Assembly: GCA_022732315.1 (NCBI GenBank)
Contig: JAIJUV010000056.1
Coordinates: 1 to 14,040 of the forward strand
Source of the DNA: Prevotella sp.
GTDB lineage: Bacteria > Bacteroidota > Bacteroidia > Bacteroidales > Bacteroidaceae
Reading direction: 5' to 3'
DNA length: 14,040 nucleotides
Each line of letters opens with the position of its first letter. The stretch's first letter is position 1. A model generated the notes under the pieces. That model was not told the origin of the DNA. It made no database searches and worked only from the letters and a program-made list of their open reading frames with translations. Made by a program: the position numbers and the translations under genes. This document shows positions 7,037-13,555 of the stretch, piece after piece.

Positions 7037-7543
7037 ATGAATAGATTGACATTGGGTTGTTTCGTCTTCATTTTACTAATATTGGGGACTACTTCTGTTT
7101 CCTCAAAAGAAGAATATAATATTAAAAATGAAAGTAAAACATACTTGAATGATTCTTTAAAAATCAGTGCAATTGTCCATGATAAAAAACCTTCATTTGT
7201 AACAATTACAATTGAAAATTATGGTAAAAAGCAGATTAGTATTGGCAAGGTTTATGGTTTACTTACATATATAAACAATAGATGGACATATTTGACAAAA
7301 GCAAAGAATAAATTTATAAAAATCAATCCAAAGAGCGCTAAGACTATAAGATACAGTCTTTGCATAGAAAAAATTAGAAATTCAGAAATTAGCTTTACTT
7401 ATTCAGAAAATCGAAAGAACAGAATCAGATTAGATGTGTATAGCAACAATGAATTTATGGGGAAAATTGATTGCGATTTTGCAACGCCTTTTAATGCAGT
7501 ATGGAGTAAACATGATGGGGTGATAATCGTGAAATACGACTAA
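7037..7543 (+). CDS. Small secreted Ig-like beta-sandwich protein
   Basis: The 168-aa protein has a signal peptide (about residues 1-23, LGCFVFILLILGTTSVSS). Residues about 38-115 read as a beta-sandwich: SLKISAIVHDKKPSFVTITI, then ENYGKKQISIGKVYGLL, then NNRWTYLTK, then KINPKSAKTIRYSL. This pattern (an N-x-G/S-K-x-I-S-x-G turn, an aromatic WxxL strand, then a P-K/G-S-x-x-T-I strand) resembles bacterial Ig-like domains of the Big_14 kind. The match is by eye only. The gene starts 3 nt after the protease stop and ends before a strong terminator, so it is cotranscribed with the protease. Possible roles are a protease inhibitor or chaperone, or a substrate-presenting partner; none is proven. It has no lipobox, so it is probably periplasmic or secreted. 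Confidence 0.6.
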   Translation: MNRLTLGCFVFILLILGTTSVSSKEEYNIKNESKTYLNDSLKISAIVHDKKPSFVTITIENYGKKQISIGKVYGLLTYINNRWTYLTKAKNKFIKINPKSAKTIRYSLCIEKIRNSEISFTYSENRKNRIRLDVYSNNEFMGKIDCDFATPFNAVWSKHDGVIIVKYD

Positions 7544-7554
7544 AAATTATAATT

Positions 7555-7595
7555 ATGAGGGTGTGTCATAACTCCATGACGTACCCTCATTTTTT
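7555..7595 (+). terminator. Rho-independent terminator of the protease operon
   Basis: A 15-bp stem (7555-7569 with 7576-7590, two G-U pairs) with loop AACTCC is followed by six Ts (7590-7595). It lies 12 nt after the stop codon. Confidence 0.85.
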
Positions 7596-7753
7596 GAGGC
7601 TAAAAATTCATTGACATTCTGCTACAATCTCTCAATTGTTCATGAATTATATTATGCTATTTTCATTGATAAGTAGATCCTATCTGTATGCTTGGCATTC
7701 GACATGCTATTTATAATGGTACGATTATATGTCATAATCCTGTAAACAGAATG

Positions 7754-7796
7754 AAAAAAGCCGCATCAATACCTGGTTGGGGCAAGATACGGCTTT
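7754..7796 (-). terminator. Rho-independent terminator of the thioredoxin-propeller operon
   Basis: On the minus strand, arms AAAGCCG/CGGCTTT (7757-7763 with 7790-7796), extended by ATC/GAT after one mismatch, are followed by TTTTTT (7754-7759). It lies about 40 nt beyond the stop of the minus-strand operon. The 158 nt between it and the plus-strand terminator hold nothing I recognise. Confidence 0.75.
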
Positions 7797-7833
7797 ATTG
7801 ATAAAATGTGTATTGTCCACATTATAATGGAGC

Positions 7834-9633
7834 TTAAATGTCCAACATTCTAATGATGTACTTACCATCTTTCTTGATAAACATGAATGGGTTGAAATGC
7901 TTATCCTGTGCATTTATTCCATACCCCAAACATTTGTATTCAGCAGGAGCGACAGACGGAAGTGGATATTCCTTAGTCTTTCCGTTTTTCCTATTTACGA
8001 TGACAAAGGAATATCTGTCTTTTTGGAAGTTGTCTGTCCTTGGCATGCCATGCTTTACAAGACAATAGATGTTCCTCTTGTCCATCTTTACTGTTGTGAT
8101 GCACTTTGTGAAGTAAGAACTATACAGATTTCCATATTCATGCGTATAAAATTTTGTGGAGTCTGGTGCAATCATAGGAACTGTATCTGTGTCAAACACC
8201 ATGTAAACCTTATATTTGTCAAGATGAAGGCTATCTGTCACATACAGTTTTCCTGTGTAACCATTTCCATACAAGAAAGTTTTTCCTTCATGTGCGAATA
8301 CATTATTAAGATAATAATAGCCTGTTCTGCTATTTTCTTGAATACGCTCTAATTTGCCGTAATGTCCATCACACTTTCCGTCATTGATACGAAAAGAAGC
8401 TATTATTGGATTGAAGGTCTTATAAAAGCTGCCATTAAAAGGGTCTAAATCTTTCTGTCCTACAATATCCTCTTTCTCAAATCCATCCATAGGCCATGTC
8501 AACTTTTCGCTTCCTGTCCATAATTTGTTATTGAACAAGTCGAACACAAAGTGAAGATAGAAATACTTGGAATGTTCCAAATCGAAATCTGGTGAAATCA
8601 TCTTGCCTGACGTATAATTGTTGATGTCTCGTATCAAGACAGCAGGGGCATTGTAAAAGCTAAAGTTCCATTCGTTGCCTACTTTTTCTCGAAGAATCTT
8701 TGGCAGGGAATAGGAAATTCCGATATGAGAAGAGTCCAACATATTTGCAGACAATGCTATGTAAAAGACTTGTCCTTGTTTTACTAAGTTTCTGAAATCC
8801 TTATCTGGCACGGAAACAAATTTCTTTTTCTCCGCTTCGTCTGCTTGGAAGAGTCGCTTGAATTTAAACAAACCATTTTCTTTATTAAACAGCATTATAC
8901 CATTGTTCAGCATGTCGTTAAAAAAAAGGTGTCCATTCTCTATTTTGGGAATATCATATATTGATGATATTTCTACTCCATCTTTCGTGTTGACCTCGAT
9001 GTCCGTTTGTTTCCATTTTGGCATAGGAACATTTATCATCGCAATCTGGTCTGCCACCTCTTTATATGAGTCTTTCTTATCCAATTCATACATGTGAGGA
9101 GCAATTCTCTTTTTACAAAGTACCAACTGCTTCACAAACTCTGCCCCTAAGACCGTATATTGTCCACCTGTGACGAACACGCCTTCTTCTGGAACTAATT
9201 TGAGTATATACAATCCGTACATTCCTTCAGAGTTGAAACTGAAGATGTTGCTATAAACTGATTTCGTATCATAAATGTAATAATCAGCCTTATAGTTGTT
9301 TTTAGAATTATACCAACTTGCTGTTTTAGAATCCCCATATGCAGTTATTAGTAATAACTTGTTGTTCGGATTATTGCGTTTCAGTTTATCATAAAATGCA
9401 GGAATTGCAGCTTCACATCTAAAACATTCAGCAGGACTATAAAGAATTGCAAAAATTGTATCTTCCTTAATGTTTGCTGAATGCAAATAATCAGACAGAA
9501 GCCCTTCAGTGTTAGGCTTCTGTCTGATTTGCAAGTCGTTCTGCTCCATTTCATTTATATAATCACGCCCCTGTGCAAATATGGTCGTGCAAAACATAAA
9601 GAAAAGGAGTGCTAAAATTTGCCTTATTTTCAT
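7834..9633 (-). CDS. Secreted thioredoxin-fold protein with C-terminal beta-rich (propeller-like) region
   Basis: The 599-aa protein has a signal peptide (residues 1-21, ending TTIFAQ). Residues about 45-170 look like a TlpA/redoxin fold: TIFAILYSPAECFRCEAAI carries a CFRC motif (Cys70, Cys73) after a beta strand, then LLLITAYGDSK, a helix, and YGLYILKLVPEEGVFVTGG. The remaining roughly 400 residues are strand-rich and repetitive (GHLFFNDMLNNGIMLFNK, GKTFLYGNGYTGKLYV, KRNIYCLVKHG), in the style of the 6-bladed propeller proteins that accompany redox proteins in Bacteroidota. The start overlaps the preceding gene by 4 nt (ATGA), so translation is coupled and the products probably work together. 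The CxxC suggests disulfide exchange in the periplasm, perhaps on the two-cysteine partner protein. The propeller call is tentative. Confidence 0.6.
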   Translation of the reverse strand: MKIRQILALLFFMFCTTIFAQGRDYINEMEQNDLQIRQKPNTEGLLSDYLHSANIKEDTIFAILYSPAECFRCEAAIPAFYDKLKRNNPNNKLLLITAYGDSKTASWYNSKNNYKADYYIYDTKSVYSNIFSFNSEGMYGLYILKLVPEEGVFVTGGQYTVLGAEFVKQLVLCKKRIAPHMYELDKKDSYKEVADQIAMINVPMPKWKQTDIEVNTKDGVEISSIYDIPKIENGHLFFNDMLNNGIMLFNKENGLFKFKRLFQADEAEKKKFVSVPDKDFRNLVKQGQVFYIALSANMLDSSHIGISYSLPKILREKVGNEWNFSFYNAPAVLIRDINNYTSGKMISPDFDLEHSKYFYLHFVFDLFNNKLWTGSEKLTWPMDGFEKEDIVGQKDLDPFNGSFYKTFNPIIASFRINDGKCDGHYGKLERIQENSRTGYYYLNNVFAHEGKTFLYGNGYTGKLYVTDSLHLDKYKVYMVFDTDTVPMIAPDSTKFYTHEYGNLYSSYFTKCITTVKMDKRNIYCLVKHGMPRTDNFQKDRYSFVIVNRKNGKTKEYPLPSVAPAEYKCLGYGINAQDKHFNPFMFIKKDGKYIIRMLDI

Positions 9634-10025
9634 TCTGCCACATTTGCCTTGAACGTTCCACCCAATTTCATTGTTTCAAGCTTAATATTTGCCTTTGTTT
9701 CTGACACGGAAGATGGAGCAAAGAAATTGTTTGTAAATAATGTGTTACCATCAGCATCCTTTACCTGCTGCATCACCAAAGTTTGGTCTTCAAATGACAC
9801 CAAACTTGACTCTATGGTTCCGCACTTTCTGATAGTTGCTCCCTTGCAAGGATTGTTTGCGTTAGTTGAAGCCTTTGAACCATAGAAAGTAGATACAATC
9901 TTGTCTGGTGTAGATGTGCTAAGATCATCATCTGATACTGCTGAAGCCTTAATCTCATTTAAGTTTCCTGCAAATGCAGTACCACACACAATAGCGGCAA
10001 TCATGCCCATGAAAAACTTCTTCAT
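9630..10025 (-). CDS. Small secreted two-cysteine protein, partner of the thioredoxin-propeller protein
   Basis: The 131-aa protein has a clear signal peptide (MKKFFMGMIAAIVCGTAFAG). The mature part has only two cysteines, Cys60 and Cys68 (NPCKGATIRKCG), spaced to form a small disulfide loop. A beta-rich C-terminus follows (SFEDQTLVMQQVKDADGN, NIKLETMKLGG). I recognise no family. A good ribosome binding site (AAGGAG, about 8 nt before ATG) and a consensus promoter precede it, so this is the first and probably best expressed gene of the operon. The stop TGA overlaps the next gene's ATG. The layout recalls Bacteroides loci where a short secreted NVEALA-type protein precedes TlpA or propeller genes, but the sequence does not carry that motif. 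Role inferred: substrate or partner of the CxxC protein. Confidence 0.65.
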   Translation of the reverse strand: MKKFFMGMIAAIVCGTAFAGNLNEIKASAVSDDDLSTSTPDKIVSTFYGSKASTNANNPCKGATIRKCGTIESSLVSFEDQTLVMQQVKDADGNTLFTNNFFAPSSVSETKANIKLETMKLGGTFKANVAE

Positions 10026-10109
10026 TTTTTTACTCCTTATGCAACCTCTACAATAATAGCACAGCTTGGTCGAGGTTTATTAAAGCCAAGTCATGTAAGT
10101 TTACAGGTG

Positions 10110-10140
10110 CAAAAGTAATAAAAAAAACTATTTCATCAAA
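10110..10140 (-). promoter_or_regulatory. Promoter of the small Cys-protein operon
   Basis: On the minus strand a -33 TTTG (10137-10140) is followed after 19 nt by TACTTTTG (10110-10117), a full consensus match. The ATG at 10025 lies about 85 nt downstream. Confidence 0.75.
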
Positions 10141-10355
10141 ATGTATCAATCAAAATGTTTTTGTTAATCAATGCAATGTGTTAATTTGACACATATAAAG
10201 CGTTATTTTTAACAAAGTGAAATATAACCAACATAATAAACGGTTTGTACTTACAAATTCGTATTTTGTATAACAAACATATACAAAACCATATAATAAG
10301 AGGTATGCATATTATATATATATGTCTACCCCTTATTATATAATTTAAGACATTA
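10141..10355. other. AT-rich intergenic stretch, no gene supported
   Basis: It holds runs of A/T and alternating TA (ATATATATAT around 10312-10322). A 60-codon minus-strand frame at 10181-10363 has low-complexity composition and no ribosome binding site. It is best read as the boundary between the Cys-protein operon and an IS remnant. Confidence 0.5.
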
Positions 10356-10377
10356 GTGTCCAATATAAATTGGACAC
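10356..10377. repeat. GTGTCCAAT/ATTGGACAC stem-loop at the 3' end of the transposase remnant
   Basis: A perfect 9-bp stem (10356-10364 with 10369-10377) with loop ATAA lies 5 nt beyond the transposase stop. It may be the IS transcription stop or part of the IS end; no T-run follows. The boundary of the IS cannot be fixed from this alone. Confidence 0.5.
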
Positions 10378-10382
10378 GTTAA

Positions 10383-10804
10383 TTAATTAAATAGTCCCTT
10401 AAAGAGGGAATAATCGAGTTCTTTGACATCGTTGAAAATAGTCTTATCAAATAGATCTCTTAGGTGGGTTTTGTCCGTCAATGAAATGCTTAGAATCTGC
10501 AAAACTTCATATGTTGAGCGTTTCAATTGCATATCATGGTGAACAATAGCCACGAGACAATAAGTGATAATGGCAACACTAATCTGTATGCGTACAGCAT
10601 TCTCCGTTGTGCCCCAGAAGCTCTTTATCTTAAGATGCTGCTTTAGCCATTTGAAAAACAGCTCGACCAACCATCTTTTTTATATAGATTCACGACATCC
10701 AACGCAGAAAGATGCTTTGCATTCGTCAGAAAAGTAAACTCACGATCATCTTCTTCATCGTAGTATCGAATGAGTCTGAATGATTCAGGATACTTCGGCT
10801 GCAA
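10383..10804 (-). pseudogene. IS4-family transposase remnant (5'-truncated, frameshifted)
   Basis: Two adjacent frames encode the C-terminal part of an IS4 transposase. The upstream frame (about 10804-10676) reads YPESFRLIRYYDEEDD, REFTFLTNAKHLSALDVV, then NLYKK. The downstream frame (from about 10679) reads KRWLVELFFKWLKQHLKIKS, then FWGTTENAVRIQI, then CLVAIV, ending FKGLFN. They are broken by a run of six A (plus-strand T run, 10676-10681). Seven As would restore YKKRWLVELFFKWLK, which contains the family's Y-2-R-3-E-6-K signature including the catalytic Glu. The N-terminal part with the two catalytic Asp residues is missing, so the element is dead. The frame beyond about 10804 runs quickly into a stop (10817-10819). 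Confidence 0.8.
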
Positions 10805-10891
10805 AAGTACGGCTTTTTAGTTACAGTATCATTGCATCAACATCAAGAATCTATTACATTGTAAGAATGAAGAAAATAGGCATAGGCTCTT

Positions 10892-11014
10892 TTACTTTTT
10901 AAGCCTTTCTTTTATGTCGTTAGCTTCTTTGTTTAATTGTTTTGCAAGGCTATCCTTGTAAGCCCCAAAAGACTTGATTGAAATTAAAGTAATGAACTGA
11001 GCTTTGCGGAATCG
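10892..11014 (-). pseudogene. C-terminal fragment related to the membrane protein at 13524-14040
   Basis: A stop-to-stop frame ending at TAA (10892-10894) encodes about 28 residues from KSFGAYKDSLAKQL through NKEANDIKERLKK. This parallels the C-terminus of the right-edge membrane protein (AIKDSIANSLFKEANEIKKK). The pattern shared is KDSxAxxLxKEAxxIKxxxxK at the same distance from the stop. Upstream of about 10984 the frame runs into unrelated sequence, so this is a broken gene end, probably left by deletion or recombination. Confidence 0.5.
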
Positions 11015-11220
11015 TTAGCTCCGACTTGGTGCCCCGGTTTGTCCATCAGCATCAGCCGTATGGAGTCACCCGAGAAATCCTGCCAACGATAGTAGCCTTG
11101 CAGGTCAGTGGTCAAGGGAGCCACCTTGAACCAAAGTTCGCTTCCATCAACTCCGCCTGGCGTTTGGGCTGAGGTGCCAAGAGAGACACCCAACAACAAT
11201 AACAAGGTGAGTTTTCTCAT
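10984..11220 (-). pseudogene. N-terminal fragment of a secreted Bacteroidota protein
   Basis: The 78-codon frame begins with a signal peptide (MRKLTLLLLLGVSLGTSAQ) followed by TPGGVDGSELWFKVAP and YYRWQDFSGDSIRLMLMD. The TPGGVxG-x-x-LWFK start is what I would expect at the mature N-terminus of large secreted Bacteroidota proteins. The frame stops right where it overlaps the gene-end fragment at 10892-11014, so it appears truncated by a deletion joining two unrelated genes. It keeps a plausible promoter (11395-11402) and a long leader. A genuine short 78-aa secreted protein is possible but less likely. Confidence 0.55.
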
Positions 11221-11394
11221 TTTGTAGTCAATTTGTAGATTTTAAGCTAAACACTATGCTAATAGACTCTGCCACAAGGGAGAGAATGACGAGAGGAAAA
11301 GGTCTGTCAAGAAAAGAAAAACAATAGTCGTTTTTTCATGAAGTCCCATAACTAATGTGGAAAGTCAATAGACAATACCACCCAAAAAACGACA
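11221..11394. other. Long leader of the truncated secreted-protein gene
   Basis: No ORF of note is present. On the minus strand this would be a leader of about 170 nt. It holds the inverted repeat GTCGTTTTTT/AAAAAACGAC and a T-rich tract (TTTTTCTTTTCTT) after it. Confidence 0.4.
11327..11393. repeat. 10-bp inverted repeat in the leader (attenuator candidate)
   Basis: GTCGTTTTTT (11327-11336) and AAAAAACGAC (11384-11393) are perfect inverted repeats 47 nt apart. On the minus strand the second arm is followed by TATTG and a T-rich tract. The AT-rich stem and long loop make this only a weak attenuator candidate. Confidence 0.4.
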
Positions 11395-11402
11395 CAAAGA
11401 TA
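11395..11402 (-). promoter_or_regulatory. -7 element upstream of the truncated secreted-protein gene
   Basis: The minus strand reads TATCTTTG (TAnnTTTG). No TTTG is visible at -33. The predicted start falls at the first arm of the inverted repeat. Confidence 0.45.
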
Positions 11403-11496
11403 CAAAATTGACACGAAAATATTTATAAAATCTCATAAATATACTAAATATTATATTTTTTTTCTACACAAAAAGCTATTTTACAGAGAACTTTTC

Positions 11497-11525
11497 TTGT
11501 TTTATAAATATTTTATGTATTTTTG
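11497..11525 (+). promoter_or_regulatory. Promoter of the TonB-C-like gene
   Basis: TTG (11497-11499) is followed after 18 nt by TATTTTTG (11518-11525), matching TAnnTTTG. The ATG at 11562 lies 36 nt downstream. Confidence 0.6.
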
Positions 11526-11561
11526 TAAAATTGAATTAGTATCTTATTGTAAAATTGTGGT

Positions 11562-11975
11562 ATGAAAAAAATATTGATTATTATAGCGGTATTATTATTT
11601 TTACAAGCCAGTGCTCAAGGGTATCGCAGTTGTGAAGATAAGCAGTTGCTTGTATCAAAATTAAGCCATATCTGTAAATATCCTATAAAGCTTCAAGCCA
11701 GTAACCAAGAGGCAATTGTTGCTATTGAATATAAAACAGATAACAAGGGAAATGTTGTCAAAAGAAAAGTTGTGGATTGCAACAATAAAAAATTCAAGAG
11801 TGCAACATTGGAGGCTTTTGATAAAGTAAAGAATATCCGAATTAATAAACTTCAACAAACAGACACCATTTATTTTCAGTATAAAATACAAGGTTCACTG
11901 ACCCCGATCCATCCTCTTACAGATGTTGAAATTATTGGTTATGGAAGTTATGACATACCTATATTGATGAAATAG
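11562..11975 (+). CDS. Small secreted protein with TonB C-terminal-like domain
   Basis: The 137-aa protein has a signal peptide (about residues 1-19, ILIIIAVLLFLQASAQ). Residues about 40-110 read like a stand-alone TonB_C fold: EAIVAIEYKTDNKGNVVKRK is the two-strand V-x-F/Y-x-x-D-x-x-G-x-V hairpin, KSATLEAFDKVKN is the helix, and TDTIYFQYKIQ is the last strand. It lacks the N-terminal membrane anchor, the Pro-rich linker and the usual W/Y-x-P-A motif of true TonB, so it cannot itself couple to ExbBD. Such small TonB_C proteins are common in Bacteroidota with unknown function. It is monocistronic, with its own promoter and a bidirectional terminator shared with the convergent papain-like gene. 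Confidence 0.65.
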   Translation: MKKILIIIAVLLFLQASAQGYRSCEDKQLLVSKLSHICKYPIKLQASNQEAIVAIEYKTDNKGNVVKRKVVDCNNKKFKSATLEAFDKVKNIRINKLQQTDTIYFQYKIQGSLTPIHPLTDVEIIGYGSYDIPILMK

Positions 11976-11997
11976 TTTAAGTATTTTTATAAATAAT

Positions 11998-12038
11998 CAA
12001 AGAGTCCTGGATATTTTTATAACATCCATGACTCTTTG
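11998..12038. terminator. Bidirectional terminator between convergent genes
   Basis: A 15-bp stem with one mismatch (11998-12012 with 12024-12038; outer CAAAGAGTC/GACTCTTTG, inner TGGAT/ATCCA) has an 11-nt loop. It lies 22 nt after the plus-strand stop and about 48 nt after the minus-strand stop. Confidence 0.75.
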
Positions 12039-12085
12039 GTTTAAAATATATAGAGTTTCAACTGCATCTTTTCAAGCTATACATT

Positions 12086-12706
12086 TTACTTTTTTGTAAT
12101 AATTCTAGGGTCATATATTTCAGTAAAAGCCGCCTTGTTATTTTCGCCACCAAGAACAGGATCATAATATATGAATTTCCCCGCATCTGCATCAACTCCC
12201 AATAAAACAACGGCATGACTTCTATCGCTCCCCAATCTACAGCAAGCTATTTTACCATTGGCTATTTCGTTTATCAGGTAAGCTTGGCTATAAGGATATG
12301 TAGCCGTAAACCAATTGTTTAATGCAGCATCCCAATCAGACGTATTTAAGGCTATTCCTGTGATGTTGCCATTTCTGTCTCTTTGAACCTTGTCTCCGAA
12401 ATATCTCACAATTTCATTCTTTGAGATGTTCTCGTTAAAATGATTTCCACAATATTGTATCGCACCGATAACACATTCTCCATTTAATACTTCTCGAGTT
12501 GCTCGTGTTGTATTGAAAAGAGACTGAATAGGCTTGTCTTTATACATTTCATAAAGACATTGCAACTTTTGTTCTGTCTGTTGCTCCATTGAAGTTTTGC
12601 TATACATCACTTCTTCTGGCGAATCATTTTGACAACTCACAACAGAAAATAGTAAGCATGCAAAAACTGTGATTTTTAATAATCTTTTAAGTTTCATATA
12701 CACCAT
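12086..12706 (-). CDS. Papain-like cysteine peptidase-fold lipoprotein
   Basis: The 206-aa protein (203 from the second Met) has a lipoprotein signal ending SVVSC (Cys25) and then a charged linker of about 45 residues. The core has the order expected of papain-like peptidases: a helix starting at a Cys (GECVIGAIQYCGNHF, Cys78), a middle helix (SDWDAALNNWF), a strand (GKIACCRLG), then RSHAVVLLGVD (His164) and IYYDPVLGG (Asp182). This fits the C39-2/C70-type Cys-His-Asp set. The normal Trp or Gly after the Cys is missing and no clear oxyanion Gln is placed, so activity is uncertain. I infer an outer-membrane-anchored protease or pseudoprotease that cleaves secreted or host peptides. The promoter candidate is at 12733. 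AT-rich. Confidence 0.6.
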   Translation of the reverse strand: MVYMKLKRLLKITVFACLLFSVVSCQNDSPEEVMYSKTSMEQQTEQKLQCLYEMYKDKPIQSLFNTTRATREVLNGECVIGAIQYCGNHFNENISKNEIVRYFGDKVQRDRNGNITGIALNTSDWDAALNNWFTATYPYSQAYLINEIANGKIACCRLGSDRSHAVVLLGVDADAGKFIYYDPVLGGENNKAAFTEIYDPRIITKK

Positions 12707-12732
12707 ATTATGTTAATTACTAAATCTGCTCG

Positions 12733-12740
12733 CAAAAATA
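12733..12740 (-). promoter_or_regulatory. -7 element for the papain-like lipoprotein gene
   Basis: The minus strand reads TATTTTTG (TAnnTTTG), 26 nt upstream of the start codon. The -33 region is T-rich without a clear TTTG. Confidence 0.5.
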
Positions 12741-12872
12741 TAACAAATCCTTGATAAAAATATATTTTATGCAAGATTTTTCTAAGGAAAAGCTAATTTT
12801 TAACACAATAATACGATATAAGTTATGTATATGTAAATATATTCTGATATTAATTCAAAAATGAAGTCCATT

Positions 12873-13316
12873 TTATTTTTTCAAGATATATAATTTAGAG
12901 TCTCTTGCTTTTGGCTCATTCCCAAACGAATCTATCAGAATAATACCGCTGTCATTCTTCACCTTATAAAATATGTTGTCACCACTTGACGGATGTTCAA
13001 GCATCAAAATACTGCCGTCAATTACTTTGAAGATGCCATTCAACACTTCACAACTATCCGATTCGTTCGCAGATTTCCGCTTCAAACGATAGGTGCCATC
13101 TGCATTTAGCGTGAGTATTGTTTCAACATTAGGAGGCAATACACCGCAATATGTTCCTGCAATGGAATCCAAGTCAACACTGTTTTCTAAGACTGCCGTA
13201 TATTCTTCGACTTTAACAGGATCAATATCGGCATCATTTTGTTTCGTATTACATAAGATATAAGATGCAACAAGTGAGATAACCAAAACTGCTATAATTA
13301 TCAATTTCCTCTTCAT
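12873..13316 (-). CDS. NlpE N-terminal domain-like protein
   Basis: The start is placed at ATG 13316 (147 aa). An upstream in-frame start at 13355 would make the signal region begin inside the terminator of the preceding gene. Residues 3-22 are hydrophobic (KLIIIAVLVISLVASYI). Cys22 follows Leu, so the lipobox is poor and this may be a signal anchor. Residues about 50-147 match the NlpE_N pattern: SIAGTYCGVLPPNVETILTL, then NADGTYRL, a GxFKV strand, GSILML, then IILIDSFGNE and a final YILKK. The CxxC motif found after the P in classical NlpE (LPCADC) is replaced by LPPNVE, so copper binding or disulfide sensing by that motif is unlikely. NlpE in E. coli senses lipoprotein stress, and proteins with this domain in Bacteroidota are often small lipoproteins of unknown role. 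Confidence 0.7.
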   Translation of the reverse strand: MKRKLIIIAVLVISLVASYILCNTKQNDADIDPVKVEEYTAVLENSVDLDSIAGTYCGVLPPNVETILTLNADGTYRLKRKSANESDSCEVLNGIFKVIDGSILMLEHPSSGDNIFYKVKNDSGIILIDSFGNEPKARDSKLYILKK

Positions 13317-13330
13317 AGCTACCATAAAAG

Positions 13331-13371
13331 AAAAAGTGTCCGCAATGTCAAGCAAGTGGCATCACGGACAC
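13331..13371 (-). terminator. Rho-independent terminator between the 51-aa ORF and the NlpE-like gene
   Basis: On the minus strand, GTGTCCG/CGGACAC (13365-13371 with 13336-13342), with an inner ATG/CAT, is followed by TTTTTCTTTT. It lies 29 nt after the stop of the 51-aa ORF and just before the NlpE-like start. Confidence 0.7.
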
Positions 13372-13399
13372 GAATGAATAGTTGAGAGTTTAATGAAAG

Positions 13400-13555
13400 T
13401 TAGTATGCTGAAACATTATTGATGCACGGACAAGCTCTTGCGCTGTCGTAGACAATGCGAATGCCGTTGGTCTTAATCTTGTCGAAACGAAGGATGCGCT
13501 TGTACCAAGATGGTCGTTGTCTGTTATTTCTGATTAATTTTCTTTTTAATTTCAT
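13400..13555 (-). CDS. Small basic protein of unknown function
   Basis: The 51-aa frame starts at ATG 13555, inside the last codons of the upstream gene (32-nt overlap), with AGAGG just upstream. The product is very basic (MKLKRKLIRNNRQRPSWYKR) and then reads RFDKIKTNGIRIVYDSARAC and ends PCINNVSAY. I recognise no family. Support for it being a gene comes from the ribosome binding site, the coupling with the preceding gene, and a good terminator 29 nt after its stop. An upstream in-frame non-ATG start at 13582 is possible. Confidence 0.4.
   Translation of the reverse strand: MKLKRKLIRNNRQRPSWYKRILRFDKIKTNGIRIVYDSARACPCINNVSAY

Noticed and set aside
10181..10363. 60-codon minus-strand hydrophobic frame
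   Set aside because: It is a low-complexity AT-rich sequence of Ile, Tyr, Cys and Lys codons, has no ribosome binding site, and overlaps the IS-associated hairpin.
13317..13355. Longer N-terminus for the NlpE-like protein (start at 13355)
   Set aside because: The extra 13 codons lie within the upstream gene's terminator and put non-signal residues before a good hydrophobic signal segment.
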